A stretch of 64,000 nucleotides of DNA from Hofstenia miamia. Taxonomy: Eukaryota > Xenacoelomorpha > Acoela. The notes beneath the pieces were generated by a model that saw nothing but the letters and a program-made list of their open reading frames with translations, was not told where the DNA came from and did not search any database. Position numbers and translations under genes: made by a program. The stretch covers positions 48,470-112,469 of the forward strand of contig SCFE01000032.1 in the NCBI GenBank assembly GCA_004352715.1. Reading direction: 5' to 3'. Numbering within the stretch: the first letter of the stretch is position 1; each line of letters starts with the position of its first letter. Below, one piece after another: positions 26,471 to 40,662 of the stretch.

Positions 26471-27544
26471 GGTTAGAGATTGCCATGATTCGAAGTTTCT
26501 ATTAAGAAATAATGAATGCAAATGAAAGTATGTTTTACATGTACATTATGTTAGCTGAGAGTTCTTCAAGTCGGGTTTGTTATCAAAACAGTTTTGAAGT
26601 AATGCTTAAACGTCATCGGGAAAAGAATTATTTCAGATAAACTTTTAGAAAGTCTATTATTAATCCCACAGAATAAGACCTCCAACTAATTACTGTAATG
26701 ACAGCATTCTAGAGCATTCGGTTACATAATTGTTTCACATTCATTGCTGACTTACGTATATAAAGACATTGTCTCCGAAGGCAATGTTTAGCAATCTGTC
26801 GATTTTGAATGTGACAGGAACTTAAGGCAAGAAGTATTCTACATACTGATAATGCTTCATGCTTTAGTGTTTTTGCATGTACAAAAATAAGTTGTTTTCA
26901 TTTAATTGTTCATTTTCATACGAGATGCATAGATCATTTTAAGAAATTTCTTAACCCAAAATTACGAGGCGTTTCTTATGGCGATTGTCTATATTTTCAA
27001 AAATTTCCCCAACGACCATTAAGAAATTGAAGAATCTTTAGATACTGGTGAGGGTGCTCTCTGTAAATATGAACATATGTTCTTAAAATTATTACTGTAC
27101 CTAAAATACTTTAAAGTATTAACTATTTTTCATGAAATCCTATTTAAAAAAATTCTAGGTTCTCCATATACCTACTGTTCGAATAACCAGGTGGTCTAAA
27201 AGCAATTGGAGGAACAAATACCTGTTGAAGCGGACATACAAAGATTCACGAACAAATTGAATTTTAAAATGTAAATCAAAGAAGTCATATTCCTCTATTG
27301 TGTGATTTTTTTAGATTTTACATATATTTAGTATTTCCTGAGTTAAGAACACTTAAAATTTTTTGAAATAAAAAATCAAAGTTTTAAAAAAATCCTGTGT
27401 AATTTACAATGAATTCGAATGTAAACAAAAACAAGTTTCGGCAAAAGTGCAAATGAATTTCAATGAGAAATTTTAGTGAAATAATAAGATGTTTATTTGT
27501 TAAAATGTTATCGTAGTGACACTTAAACAAAATAATTGAAATAC

Positions 27545-27779
27545 CTTGGAATTGGCGTTACATTTTTATCACTGGGAATGGCATTAAGGAATCCGACTGG
27601 AGAATCATTCATTCCGGGAAGACTGGCATTTGATGGTCGCACTTTACCCAATGTTCCATCCCTTACAGCAGGAGCTTGAATGTACGATGGCGTAAGAATG
27701 CAATCATTTGGTCTTGTAAGGTCGTATGTAAGATCAGGTCTTCGGATTATTTTTACTGTACTTATCTCTTTTACAGGTT
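27545..27779 (-). pseudogene. unc5: orphan duplicate of unc5 exon 8 (linker)
   Basis: Same sequence and splice sites as 44036-44270. In this copy there is no upstream membrane exon and no downstream exon 11, so it cannot form a full receptor by itself. Confidence 0.85.
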
Positions 27780-27984
27780 CTATATAAAAACTGGGGATCA
27801 GTTCTTGAAAAGTAATATCATAGTATATTATCCTCTATATCAAAGGATACGAAATGCACTTATTCTTGTAAAATGTTTTGATAAATCAATTCTTATGATA
27901 TTTTTTGAATCATTTGAAATTACAAATCGGGTCCATGATCACAAGCGTTATTTATGAAAAGAAAAAATTATTATTAAAACAAGG

Positions 27985-28027
<43 letters not shown>
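27985..28027. repeat. (TA)n microsatellite
   Basis: Dinucleotide run inside duplicated block copy 1; its counterpart lies at about 44477-44518. Confidence 0.95.
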
Positions 28028-28029
<2 letters not shown>

Positions 28030-28505
28030 TGGTTTTGTATTAAAATCACTACGAATAGATGATCAGCATTGATTTTATTACGAGAAGATGAAACACTCAA
28101 TGAATTTCAGAGCGGACATTAATTTAATTTACATAGATTGAAATCATCAACATTATGTTACATTAAAAAGCAAAAGATTAATCAACACAGAGAAAGAAGT
28201 AAAATTATACATGTATGTGCTCCAAACCAATGTTAGGAGGTTTGTCGATGAATTACCTTACCACACATGCTATCATTCTAGAAAACTTGAATGTGTCACA
28301 TTTTAGCATTTGCATACAACCATTTTTTTATTAGAAACGTCTATAAGCAAATTTAGCCTAGAAGATGGTGAAAATTTTAGCAATTTCTCACATTTTTGGT
28401 CACATTTTTGAAAAACTTTTTTAAAAAAAAAGTTTATTGAATAACTTTGCATGAGCCAAACAATATTACCCCAAATATTATCAGTGTCATTAGGACTAGT
28501 ATATT

Positions 28506-28547
<42 letters not shown>

Positions 28548-28862
28548 TGTATATATGGTTATATAGTTTAATTATCATACAAAAAACTAAAAAATAAAAA
28601 ACCGATTCAAGTTGTGCAAGGATTGATATATAGAAATATAAAAATTACGATTTGCTAGAAATATAGTCAAAATAGTTTGAAATTTGCATTATGCAATATC
28701 AGCTCTTTACATTGCCATGCATAAATTTCAAGATTATATATCTATATGTAAATGAAGACTATTCGATTACATTTCATATTTTAAAATTGGATGCTTTGTT
28801 CCTTCCTCTGTCAGTTACAGATTAGTCTAAGTCTGTTCAAAACCTAATATGACAGTAGGTAA

Positions 28863-29069
28863 TGGTCAGTTGCATATCAATCATCCTGTGAGAACATTCA
28901 GTCAATCAATGTGGTCAGCAATGCAGCAGAAGGAGATATTAAGCTCATTAATGACTCTATGGAATGTGCAATACCAGAAGAACACTATCAAAACATTTTG
29001 CATGTGATAAAGAAAAATCGAGAAGAAATGCCAATTATGCGCAAAATTATGAAAAATAAAAAAGATTAA
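28863..29069 (+). other. unidentified open frame with exon-like composition
   Basis: About 68 codons are open between stops, ending in TAA, with charged helical composition (AAEGDIKLINDSMECAIPEE then HYQNILHVIKKNREEMP). A possible acceptor (GGTCAG) lies at its 5' side. Compositionally it is unlike the chance frames of the region, but no domain was recognised. It may be a terminal exon or a transposon relic. Confidence 0.3.
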
Positions 29070-29284
29070 CAGTTGAGTTTAGTGAATCTGAGGCTTAGTC
29101 CCATTAATTAAAGATAATAATTTATATTTTTTGATTGGAACTATGTATATTTTTGAAGATATTGATAAATCAAAGCATGTGAACTGATGGGAATAGATGT
29201 TTTTAATATTTCTTTTTCCTTAATCGATTTCAAAAATTCAAATTTTAAACAAAATAGCATATTCAATAGATGTTTTGAGGAAAG

Positions 29285-29375
29285 TTTTGTGGAAACTATC
29301 AACACCGTTCCACAATGAAAGCCATCTAAAACCCTTAGACTACTTCTGGGACACCCTGTACTTTAATTTTCCATT
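29285..29375 (+). mobile_element. possible Tc1/mariner transposase scrap
   Basis: One frame reads SHLKPLDYFWDTLYF, resembling the S.DLNPLDYFLW.. motif near the third acidic residue of Tc1/mariner-type transposases. Only about 15 residues support this, and no TIRs were found. Confidence 0.3.
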
Positions 29376-32313
29376 GTCAGCAAAAAAACCTTAAAATTCG
29401 TTAATTTGCTACCCATGGTGTTTCATCTAAATTCTAAAAGATTGAGTTTCTTTCACAAGAGGATAAAAAATAACAGAAAACTCATTATTCTTAACCCGTT
29501 GATTTTTATTGCTAATACGAATAAAATTTTGCATTTCTATCTTGATTTATTATAACTATCCTTTTTCTATACTCAGAAAGTGTTATATTATGCTAAAATA
29601 TAATAAATATTCTAAAATTATTTTTTAAAAATTCATGTAAAATAGTTTATTTGGACCATTTATATACCAATACATCCATAAATTATATACCACTGGTACA
29701 TATATGTACCAATTCGTAATCAACTTGTTGAAGAACTTTAACAGTTTCAGCAAAACATCTGAAAATTGATTATTCGATTTTCTTAAAGTTCGTACCTCAG
29801 TTTTAAGAATGATGCAATTTGCTACAACTTTTCAAATCATACCCTTAAAGATCACATACCAAGAGAGTTCTGAAAGGATTACACAGCAAAATATCTAAAG
29901 TATATCAAATTAGATTAAATTTAAGAGATCTCTTAGTTAAGCTTATGTCGTGTTAGAGCTAGATGCTAATTTTATTGTTTATGATAATTTGCAATACGCA
30001 CATATTGTTTTAGTGTAGAAATAATTTTCAGTTACGATATCCTTTATAGAAATAGTCTAGGAAATACAGGGGGGATTAGAGTGTCACCAAAAATTGTAGA
30101 TTAAAAAGTTATTGAAACATTTTTTGTATGAAATTTAATTGATATTTGCATTGTACGATTTCAAATTTGTAAATGTATCGCCTCACTACTATATTTCAGC
30201 AGCAAATTGTTCTATTCTACCCACATAAAATAATTGAATGTTCAAGGTTAGCAAAATTTAAACTTCAATCTGTAGATTAAGTTCTATTTGCTATAGATTT
30301 TAATACTGTGTACACCCTAAGATCAAGTAGAAAGAGGTAGCATTTTCTAAACTAACTCAAATATAAATACTTTTTGATTATCATATAATATTTTGAGTAA
30401 ATTTAAGAGCAGTTAGTATTTAAGTTATTAAAAAATAAATGTATTACTTTAGACAAAAATTTGAAATTATTCATTATAGGTCTATTATTTGTAAATAATA
30501 GTTATGAGTCTTTCACTACTTAGACTTTCAACTGTAAATAACTTATATTTCGGTAAGTAAAAAAAGTTCCTAAATTTTTAAAGGGAAAGAGTTGCCCTCC
30601 CCCCTAAAGCCATAGATGAAATTCTGGTTATACATGAAACACAGAAGAATTCAAGAAAGTCAATATATGCGAATTGTTCTTTATAAGTAATTAATCATAG
30701 TATGCAAATATAAAAATTAATCGGATAACAATTTTGAATGAACAAATACGTAAAGTGAAACTTCTTTAGCACTTTTATAGACATCGTTGTTATTATATAC
30801 TTGCGTTTTCTCCAATTACCAAATTTTTAATAACTCGCGGATAATCTTCGTAGTCTGAATATTGAGTAGTCGACCAAAATATCAATTAAATATAGAGTGC
30901 AATATTTTGGTTTTGCTAATGCACATATTGTATGTAGAGATGAATAACGTTGAAAATAGCTTTTCATTTTTAATAGAGAAATTACATAAAATTGTTCGTG
31001 GCATCTCCTTACAAAAAATATGTAGAAATGACGTTGCTAAAATATCTAATATAGCTAGGTATTTATGATTTATAAATTTAAAGCGAATAGTCTATTAAAA
31101 TAAAACCAAAATATTTTTAATTATATTGTTTTACTAAATACCAAAAAGTTAAGAATTCCTTGTTGCAAGATTTGTTTAGTTACATCTAAGAATTGCAGTT
31201 CAATGTTAATAATATTATTCAAATTTGAACGTTAGATTGGGATTAATTGAGTATTACGTTACTCAGACATTTTGATAATTTAAAAGAGACCCCAATAATT
31301 TCGACAACCCCGTTTGTGATATGCAAAAATTATTAGAAATCGCAGATCCTCCTCCCCAATATTTCGGAATTCAGGGCATACATTCTATTGTTCTTAATAA
31401 CTATAGTGAACTAGCATTACACAACGCCACAAAGTCTTAAAAAAGTGCATATGTTTTAAAGTTTTGAAAAGATAAATGTAAAATTATTATTATTTGTTGC
31501 TCGTTCAATTTTAGGATCTTTAGGAAGATACAAAATCAGAAAGAACATCCAGTGATGCCTGCAACCAAAATTACAAATTTGCGGCGAAATCGACTACATC
31601 CTGAACTTTCAAACGAACTTTTAATTTTTGGCGTTAATTAAGTATTGTAAATATTTTTGACATTATTATCATTTTCATATTCAAGTAATCTAATTATTAC
31701 CAATAGAATTTCATGGGACTTGGATAGGGTGGAACTAAGACCAAATCTAATGGGATTAAATTGATTGCCAAAATCTGCAAACATTTTAAAGCATTACTAA
31801 GTATAGAGTAAATCTTTATGTTAAATATTTACATTTTTAATACTCCTGTCAATGTGAAAGAGAATGTGTTAATATATAAAAAAGGAAGAGCATTCTGGTT
31901 TACATATATTATCATCACAAACTTCCAAAATATATGCCTGGGATATACATTAGAAACTGTCACGAGAAAGCGAATTTTTCATTACGAATTCAATGCGATA
32001 CTAACAGGTGATTTTAGAAGGCAGTGATTACCATTGCGTAAATAAGGTTTCAAAATAAATGAAGTTTACCAAAACAAGTAGACTTAAACTGAGAAAAACT
32101 CTGAAACTGTCATGTATATTGCACAAAATTTAATTGAGAAAATAATAGAAAAACATGAAAGAGAAAATTTCCAATTAATCAAAAATCAAAGCCTGGAATA
32201 AAATAACAAAATTAAATATGCATAGTTACAAAAAATTAAGAATCACACATAAAACCATTTTATAAATATCGGAATTGTCTCAAAGCAAAAATATGAAATA
32301 CTAAAAAAACAAA
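29376..32313. other. AT-rich sequence downstream of unc5
   Basis: No domain-bearing frame found. It probably includes the unc5 3' UTR near 32.1-32.3 kb. Confidence 0.5.
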
Positions 32314-32482
32314 TCAGGAAGATTTCTGAAGCTCTTTTTCAATATATGAGGCCAAATCAGATCGACCCATGCTACGAAAAAGCTTTGAGACATCTGAGCA
32401 ATTGTTGTGGGAGCAACGTGCTTCGACTAAGCTCAAGAGGGTCTTTGTGGGAGAGTACTTACTGGAGAAAAATGACAAATCA
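32314..32482 (-). CDS. unc5: unc5 exon 16: end of death domain and stop
   Basis: Residues 771-825 and a TGA stop at 32314-32316. FFSSKYSPTKTLLSLVEAR matches the UNC5 SPT..LL.L.EA motif, and FRSMGRSDL matches the final helix. The acceptor is CATAATTTAG. An ATTAAA hexamer about 170 bases downstream is a possible but weak poly(A) signal. Confidence 0.9.
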
Positions 32483-35400
32483 CTAAATTATGAAAATTAA
32501 AATGTTATCTAAAGCAAAGGTGACTACTCAATTTATTCTTAAGCACTTAACTTTTTTTTTCATAAAATTTAGGATTTATAACATATTACTAAACCTGTCT
32601 AATTTTTTAATATGTTTTGATGAAAAACTTTAAATTATTATTTGCTGAATTAAGATTTTTAGATAGTTTGCTACCAATAGTTTTTATAATTTTTTCACGT
32701 CTTTATTTCAACGCATCGCTAGTAATTTTATCTTTGATTGTTCCAACTGTGTGAACAATCACTAGTTCAATTATTCTGAAGGAATAGTTAGTCCTTAGGC
32801 ATTGATAATTGATCAAAGAAACATTATATTTTAATGCTTTTTGAATTTTTTTTATAAGTCAAACTCTTTTAATTGAAAGACTATTTTGAGTGGATTTTGA
32901 CAAACTGGAACTTTTTCTAGAAAAAAGTTCGCTGCCAAATATATAAAGCATTATTGTATTTGCATAACAAATGTAAAACTTTAAGACTCAGCGATCGGTG
33001 TAAGTTATGCTATATAATATCACCAGGCTTGTTTGATGGTAGAAGATCCTCACACCTTTCGCCTCGCCCTTTGGGGATGTGCGAGGATTTGCACATCTAT
33101 CATATACATAGAAATAGATATGCTCACAAAAAAAGTAGAATCATAGATATTCCAGACTTAGAAGTGTTGATTCGATTTCCTAAAAGTAACCTGTTTTTAT
33201 GGTTATAATTATCTGCAAAGCATTAAGAACGACTGCCAAGTAATGTTTGAATTGAAAGGTTTTCCGAATTTTAATATTATTTTTGAAGACTATGTAGAAT
33301 GGAAGATAGTATCTGAACAAGCTTCGGAAGATCAGAAGCTTAACAATTTCAGCTCTGTCATATACTAATCATGGGTGGACATGAATTGGATAAACCCAAG
33401 TGGATTAGTGGATAATCGGCAACCCTGTTGATGCATATTGGATATGGATTGTAAAAATGAATGAACTTTTAAAATTTTTTGCGGATTGAATCGTAAGGAT
33501 ATTATAAATTATATCTGCTTCCACCGATTGTAGACACATTCATTCAATAGACAAACGAATTTCTCCTTGCGTAGCGATTTTCGATAACTGGAGGAGAGAG
33601 CCAAAAACAAATGGACACACAAGATACCTGTTGCATATTATGAGTTTGAACGTTTTTGCTTGAATGTTGCGGAACAACTTAAAACGTGCATTAGGACTAT
33701 TTCTAAAAAATTCTGGAGGTTCATGGAAGAAAGGGACTGAACTTCCATTACCACACTTCACATTGTCGCTACTTTCCTTCATTAAAATGCATGTAAAATG
33801 TCTTTGTCTATAGTTGACAAGTCAATGTCATCATTAGTCACTTGGATAAGGCAGCAGATGTGGTTGGATGTGGAGAATAATATTATCGAACTACTTAAAC
33901 TGCGGTCTTTTCCAACTTACTTATAGACAAACTTGACAATACTAGGATTCTGTGGGACTTTTTAATCCCATGGAACTACCTTATTACAGATCCAATGGGA
34001 GGGACATTGATCTAAGTATTTAATGCTACAAACATTGTTTTCAAATGCTGCTACTATATTACTCTACACGGGTGTTAAGGCGAAGTGCAAACCCAGAGTC
34101 AAAGACAAAGCTATATTTATATAGAAGTCCTGAGTTTCAACGAATTTTCGAAATTTGTTCAATTTTTAACTAATATTTCAGGAAAATTTCATTTCATGTT
34201 CAATTGCTTTGCTCACTCAATTTGTTAAAACAAAATTGCAACCTCATTATTGAAAAAGCTAGCGCGAAAGCTGTTTCACGTACCAGACAGTCTTGTTTAT
34301 GAAAAAAGATTTTTATTCACATGCTTAAGAGCTACTGATAGCTATGCCCTACTAGAAGGTGAAACAGTTCGAGATGTAGAATAATTACGAAGTGCACATA
34401 AACTCATCAAATAAACATAAAGTACTGATCTTTCTATATTGTTATTGTCTGTTGTAATTTATAGCATGTATATACTTGAACGTACCTACTATGATGCATC
34501 AAGTGGTCCAAAACTAGCAAGATTTTTATAATTTCAGACCATTTCAAAATATGCTTTTCAATGTAACTGATTCATTTAAACCAAAATTCGTGAACAAAAA
34601 AAATACGGCTCCTAAATTTTTGATAACGAATTCAAGATTGTGACTCCATGTCAACCTGTAGACTAAAAGTAAATGAATACTCGTTAGACTTGGAAAAAGC
34701 ACTCCTAGTAATTTCCACAGTCAAGGGTAATTGCTCGACGTGTGCTCACGGCACAAGTATCATCTGCATATAGCGAGGGGCATTTTTCATGGAGAGTTTT
34801 GCTTTAGACACTATAAAGTTATATTATATATATATATAGAGAGAGAGCGAGAGAGAGAGATAGAGAGAGAGTTATAAAATCTGTAATGTTTATTTGTTTT
34901 TTTGCGGTGGGCGGGTTTTTTGAGGAAATCCCGTAAAATTTACAGTGGGGCGGGTGGTTTCCATGGCTAGATTCCTTGAACCACAACAAGCATGAGCATT
35001 ATTGAAATGGATTCAAAATAAATTATACTTTTTAATTCCTAAGTGTGCTGCTAAAACTCGCCAATCATGACCGGTAGGCAATTTGATATCCAGACATTGA
35101 GCCAAGTTATCTTTGACTTCCTGTGATAAGCAATCGGGTACCGTCACCGTCACACTGGGACGCTCTTTGTACAGCTGTGATAAATCCTAAGTTAACCCAT
35201 CATTAAAAATCAATTATATAATTACTTCCACGGCAGCATCTATTGCACTAGCTTGTAAATATAATTTTAAATTGACCAACCTGATTGAGATGAACATCGG
35301 TGTATATGCTAGTGGTTGATGATTTCTGAAGAACTTCAACTCCGCAAACTTTTGTAGATGCTAAGTTATCTGAGTTTTCCAAAGTGAAAACGACTTTAGT

Positions 35401-38400
35401 GTAACTCTTGGTTCCTTGCCAAATGTCGTTGAACAGCAGCTCCTAAGAAAACATTATGAAGCAGACCCAAGAAATGGTGACAATGAAAAGAAGAAAAAGG
35501 CTGTAAAAAATTGAGCGAGTACAACCATAGCGTTAAAAAACTGAGTTTCAATATTAATATTACTTCCTATTCGCAAATAGATTTTAAATCTATCCAATGT
35601 AATACATAAAATACCACTTTTTTTAAAGAACATTCTAGAAGGTTAATAAATTTACTGTATAATTGTATGATTCTTTATTTTTCCACCCGGTTGAGAGGTT
35701 GAGACACTCCACCGAAATATTCTCATTTATGCTTCTTAAGTGGATGATGTGGGGCTTGTCAAGCAATCTGCCTTCAATACGATTTTCATCCAGAAGCAAG
35801 TTCTAAAGAGGGATATGTTAAGAAATTCAATATTATAAAAACTAAACTCCTAAAAATTTAAATATTTAAATTTCAAGAGAGTACTTACTTGAAATGCATC
35901 TTTACAGTCCTCTAGTATGTACACTCTCACGGAGAACCTGTTAATACTTATCATGGAACCAAATACCACGAGCTTTAGACGTTTGCTTGCAATGCAGTTC
36001 ATCTGTGGTCTGCCAACCAAACAATATCTAACAATACTAATTAAGAATATTAATTGGCATATTTAAAGGCATAGTTTATTTTCTAGGGTAGGGCCCGTAC
36101 CGGGTACGGGCTTCTATATTACGGGTACAGGCCTGGAGTACGGGCTCTGAATTTTTTGATAGAACATATTAATTCTTAAAACGATTTATTTGAAGTAGAT
36201 GAATGAATACGAATTTTGTATTAATCAATATTATATTTCTATCTACTTAAATGTATTTCGTGAAAAACTAACATTCATGTAGACTTGCAACAAAAACTAC
36301 AGCATACCACATTACACTGAGCTACATAAAATTAACTGTATTATTCAAAATCAGAGAGTTTTATTAAACTTTCACTTTCTGATATTACATTAATATTTTT
36401 GTGGTGACTTAGGAATCATATGTTGTGAACTTAAGACTCTCCTCATCATTTGAATTGAACTAATGCAAGGTCGTACTAGAAGTGTAGTGTACTACTATGA
36501 TAAATATAAATTCGTTTCAAGTAAATGATTAATCAGCAGAACATTAAAATTATTTCACACTGTTTGATGTGTTGTTAATTATTGTGATAAGTAGGTGGAA
36601 CCTCTACTGGAAACGAGACTTAAGTATGACTTAATGCACATAATCTAGTTTTTGACGTAAATTACATTGATAGGTGTTATGACTGTCAATCTATTTTAGT
36701 TAAGAAAATTTAGCTACGAACATAACGGAGTTAGGATACGGGCACGGACAAACCGACGGGCTTATTTTTATGGGTACGGGCGGGGGACGGGGCACTAGCA
36801 CAGGTCCTACTCCAGTTATATTCTTTAAAATTACTATAGCAATCGTAAAAAAAAAATTTTGTGATTTTAGTTTAAAATTCAATGAATAGCAAATGGTGTG
36901 ATTCAATTAATCAAAAGCATAGACAAACTTTAATTTACATAGTTTTGTAATATGTTTTTAAGCATTCTCTCTTTTAAGATAACCACGGGAAATTTAGGAA
37001 ACAATTTAGACATAATATTGGAAATCGGGATTAACACTCGGACGCATAATATATTAAAACCGAGACATTAATGTATGATTGATTTTATAACTTATGACAG
37101 GGTCATGATTGAACACTATGAGTAAAATGGAAGCGCTATAGCATATATTAAAGCTACAATGAATCCCACCCATATTAAATTTCTTAATGGTGTTATTGAA
37201 AATCTAGGGTATATTTACAAATATATTAGCCTATAATTTCTTAACCTTCAATAGCCTGCCGTTCGTTTTAAGGAGCAAACTGTTTTTCCACACTTACAAG
37301 GAATTTTCTCCAAGCCTACTTCTAAATTTGAAAATCTTGGGGAGGTTTATTGGAGAACATGCTTTAATGCAATGTTTAACATTTCTAATAAGGCTTATTG
37401 CTGTGGTTGTGGTTTTTGAAAAGATTAACCAGTTTTCTTTGAACATTTTGAATTTTTAAAAAAGATCTACATATTTATAAGTTTTTGAGCTCTTGGAAGA
37501 AATAAAGAACTTTGACTGTTTCTTGACATGTGCAAAGATATTCCAAACCCATTCAGGCGTCGCTTGCGCAAAGTCAGATGACGCGGGTTTGAAAATGAAA
37601 GGTGACTTTTCTCTATCACGTGTTGCTTTCAGATTGAGCATAGCATTAATAGTTGTTGAGCTGTAAGCATTTCAAAATTTTTATAGGATCATGAAAATTG
37701 TTCAAAAATCTAAGGGCTGTTTATTGTTAAAATTGCACGGTGTAAATAATTGTGGGACTGGAGATTTAATTACCGATAACGATAAGCAATCCAAAAAAAG
37801 AATTTTTGTCTAACTTAGAGCTAAAAAATTTATTACAGGAGTTCTCTAAATAGTTGCACAATTTAACACGAATCCTCAAATATCATATGCAAACACAACA
37901 GCTATTTTCCATTTTATCTGATCTGCTGCTAGAAGGTAAAAAATTCCCGTTTAGTCAAATACCTGATTTAAAACGTTTGCAAGAAATTGGCTCTCCTGAG
38001 AATGAATCAATTACTAAAAGTGAATATTAATAAAAGTATGTAATCTGTAGATTACTAGAAAAATATTTTCCAACATTCGAAGTGTGAAACACAAGCAACA
38101 GTTGTATCAAATTAGTCAATCGTATGGCACCTAAGTGGTAATTATATATTTATACCCACCACAGACTGTCGCATTTTGAAAAGAAGGAAATCATTCAACT
38201 TTTGACAGCGATTGTTAATAAATTCATGATTAAGTCTGTATAACATTTGATTAGAATTAACAAAACATTGTTTTGAAAATTATTAATAATGTAAATATTG
38301 AAAGTTTGTAACCGTTGATTAGTCAGTCTGGTTGTTTATTGATAACACCAAAACGTTGTTAAATCACTCAAGCGAAATGAATTGAAGGCTCAAGTTCCTT

Positions 38401-40440
38401 TCGACGTTAAACTAAATTTAACAAATTAAGTATGTCTCACAGCTTTTCTGCTTTCATTAGTAGCGCAAAATCACTTTTGGTTATCGAGCAAATACGAATT
38501 ACACATGTATGAAAGCGTATAGCGTTTCCACAAACTCGCAAGGGAAACGAGGTAAGTAGATGGGTGCAAACGAAATCGAAATTGAAGTGAAAATATTTAA
38601 GGTTTTTGTAAATATACAAGATAGACACGTGCACTATACTTTTATAAGAGTGGTATACGTAACAAGACAAGAGTATATTGTATAATTACATCGTATAACG
38701 GTAGTTGTAAACCAGTCAATCTTGAAATTAAATTGTTTTGTAATTATATAGTGCTCCTAATGTGCATGCAACTCTTAGGTTGGGGAACAGTGCAAAACGA
38801 TTTCTAGACTCAATTTCAACTAAAAAAATGTATCTACTAACAATAGAAATGTAATAAGAGCAGGGGCATTGCTACGGAACAAGCACGCCTCTTACTCTGG
38901 AATACATAATGTAATTGTATTTCGAATTGCTATAAATAGATCAAAACGATACAATTAATAAAGAATATGGGTTATTTAGTCTATATAGAAGTGGATTTAG
39001 TTTTAGAATGATCAGAGTGCTCATTTAACTACGAAAATTCAATAAATTTTTATGCAGAATTTCACTTAGTTACTTCGAAATATGTCCTACAAATGACTGT
39101 GTATTAACTTGTATTCTAAACCCGAATTTTTCTACTGGAACAAATTATTATTCTGTTGCAGGAAGTAAAAGGATTCAAAAAAATTCTGTAATTTCAGGCG
39201 CGTACCTAGCAATTTATAAGGGGGTCGGATTTTTTTGAAAAGGGCATTTCTATTCTCTTTTTTTACAAAAAATGAAAAAGTTATTTTTCTAGTGATGTGT
39301 ATATTAACAATCATAGTTCAGTAATGTAATACATATAATATAAAATATAAAAATTTTATAACACCACGCAGGTGGAATAACAAATATGGTGTAACTTTAA
39401 TTCCAAAAAGGGCAGGTCATCTAAAAACGGGGGTCTTTCGCACCCAACGACCCCCTAGGTACGCGCCTGAATTTTGACACAATGTATGAACAAAAATTCT
39501 TTTGTACAGTTTCAAATAAATTGAAAACTTTCTTGGCCAACGTATTGTTAAAGGTTAATTTTTAATTTAGAGACACAATAATAATGTGTTATATATTAGA
39601 CAGCAAGATGTGCGTTCTATCATGGAGTTCTGCTATTGTAATAATAAGGTTCTACGTCTCCATTCAACTCTGTCAAAATTCGCATTAAACACACTCACTT
39701 GTTGTGAAGTGTTTGTGTTAGAATGTAGGCTCTGTCTTCATCAACGAAACAGAACACAGCTGATGACTCATCTTCATGACAATTTTCTTCTCCAATAACA
39801 TACAATGTCTAAAGATTAACAAGTTCAAACTTTAAAAATTAAATTCATTTTTATGTGGCTAAATGTGATTTCCATTTTATATATGGCTATTTTTAAAAAT
39901 TTACAGGGCCAAAGAATTAAATCTAACAACCACTTTCTTGCAGAGAATCGTATGAACATCAAGAAAGAATGAAATTTTAGGACTGACCCGTACAGGACTC
40001 TATATTTTTAGTAGTCTCCTACACATCTAGAATTTCTGATATGAACCTAACTAAAATATGAAAAAATGAAATGCTTATTCTAATTGAGAATCAATTATTT
40101 CCTATTGCATCACATTCAGTGAATTTTGTTCAAGTGAGTGTAAGGGAATACTAATTGAAAATTTCTTAAATGATCATTTAAATATTTGATACCAGCTTAA
40201 GGTTACATTGTGTCCGAGAAAACGATCTACATAACGGTGTTGAGGGGTGTGCACTCTCTGAGCTGTGTTCTAGTTATAATAGAATTTGAAAACAACCTAC
40301 TAATTGTTGAGAAGCAGTATTTAATTAATGAAATGGATTTTATTGCATTAAACAAGGATCATAACAATTACGAGTTTATAGAAATATGAAGAAGCAAGAT
40401 CAATGCAATTAGAAAAATACACTCACACAACACATTCATA

Positions 40441-40471
<31 letters not shown>

Positions 40472-40592
40472 NNNNNNNNNNNNNNNNNNNNNNNNNNNNN
40501 NNNNNNNNNNNNNNNNNNNNNNNNNNNNNNNNNNNNNNNNNNNNNNNNNNNNNNNNNNNNNNNNNNNNNNNNNNNNNNNNNNNNNNNNNNNN

Positions 40593-40662
<70 letters not shown>

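Larger units (their letters stand above)
24121..28545. repeat. direct duplication, copy 1 (extra copy)
   Basis: Near-identical copy of 40593-45036, begun by the TA tract 24121-24169 and ended by the TA tract 28509-28545; flanking unique sequence differs immediately beyond both tracts. It lies beyond the 3' end of unc5, so it is the superfluous copy. The lack of substitutions points to a contig placed twice or a very recent duplication. Confidence 0.95.
36010..39698 (-). other. unc5: unc5 intron 11
   Basis: 3689 nt, the largest intron. Holds a pair of GC-rich ACGGGTACGGG-containing tracts (36084-36150 and 36735-36800), one dispersed repeat copy (37235-37590) and a 275-bp TIR element (39195-39469). 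Confidence 0.75.

Noticed and set aside
39586-39798. 70-codon plus-strand frame
   Set aside because: Antisense shadow of unc5 exon 11 (end of ZU5).
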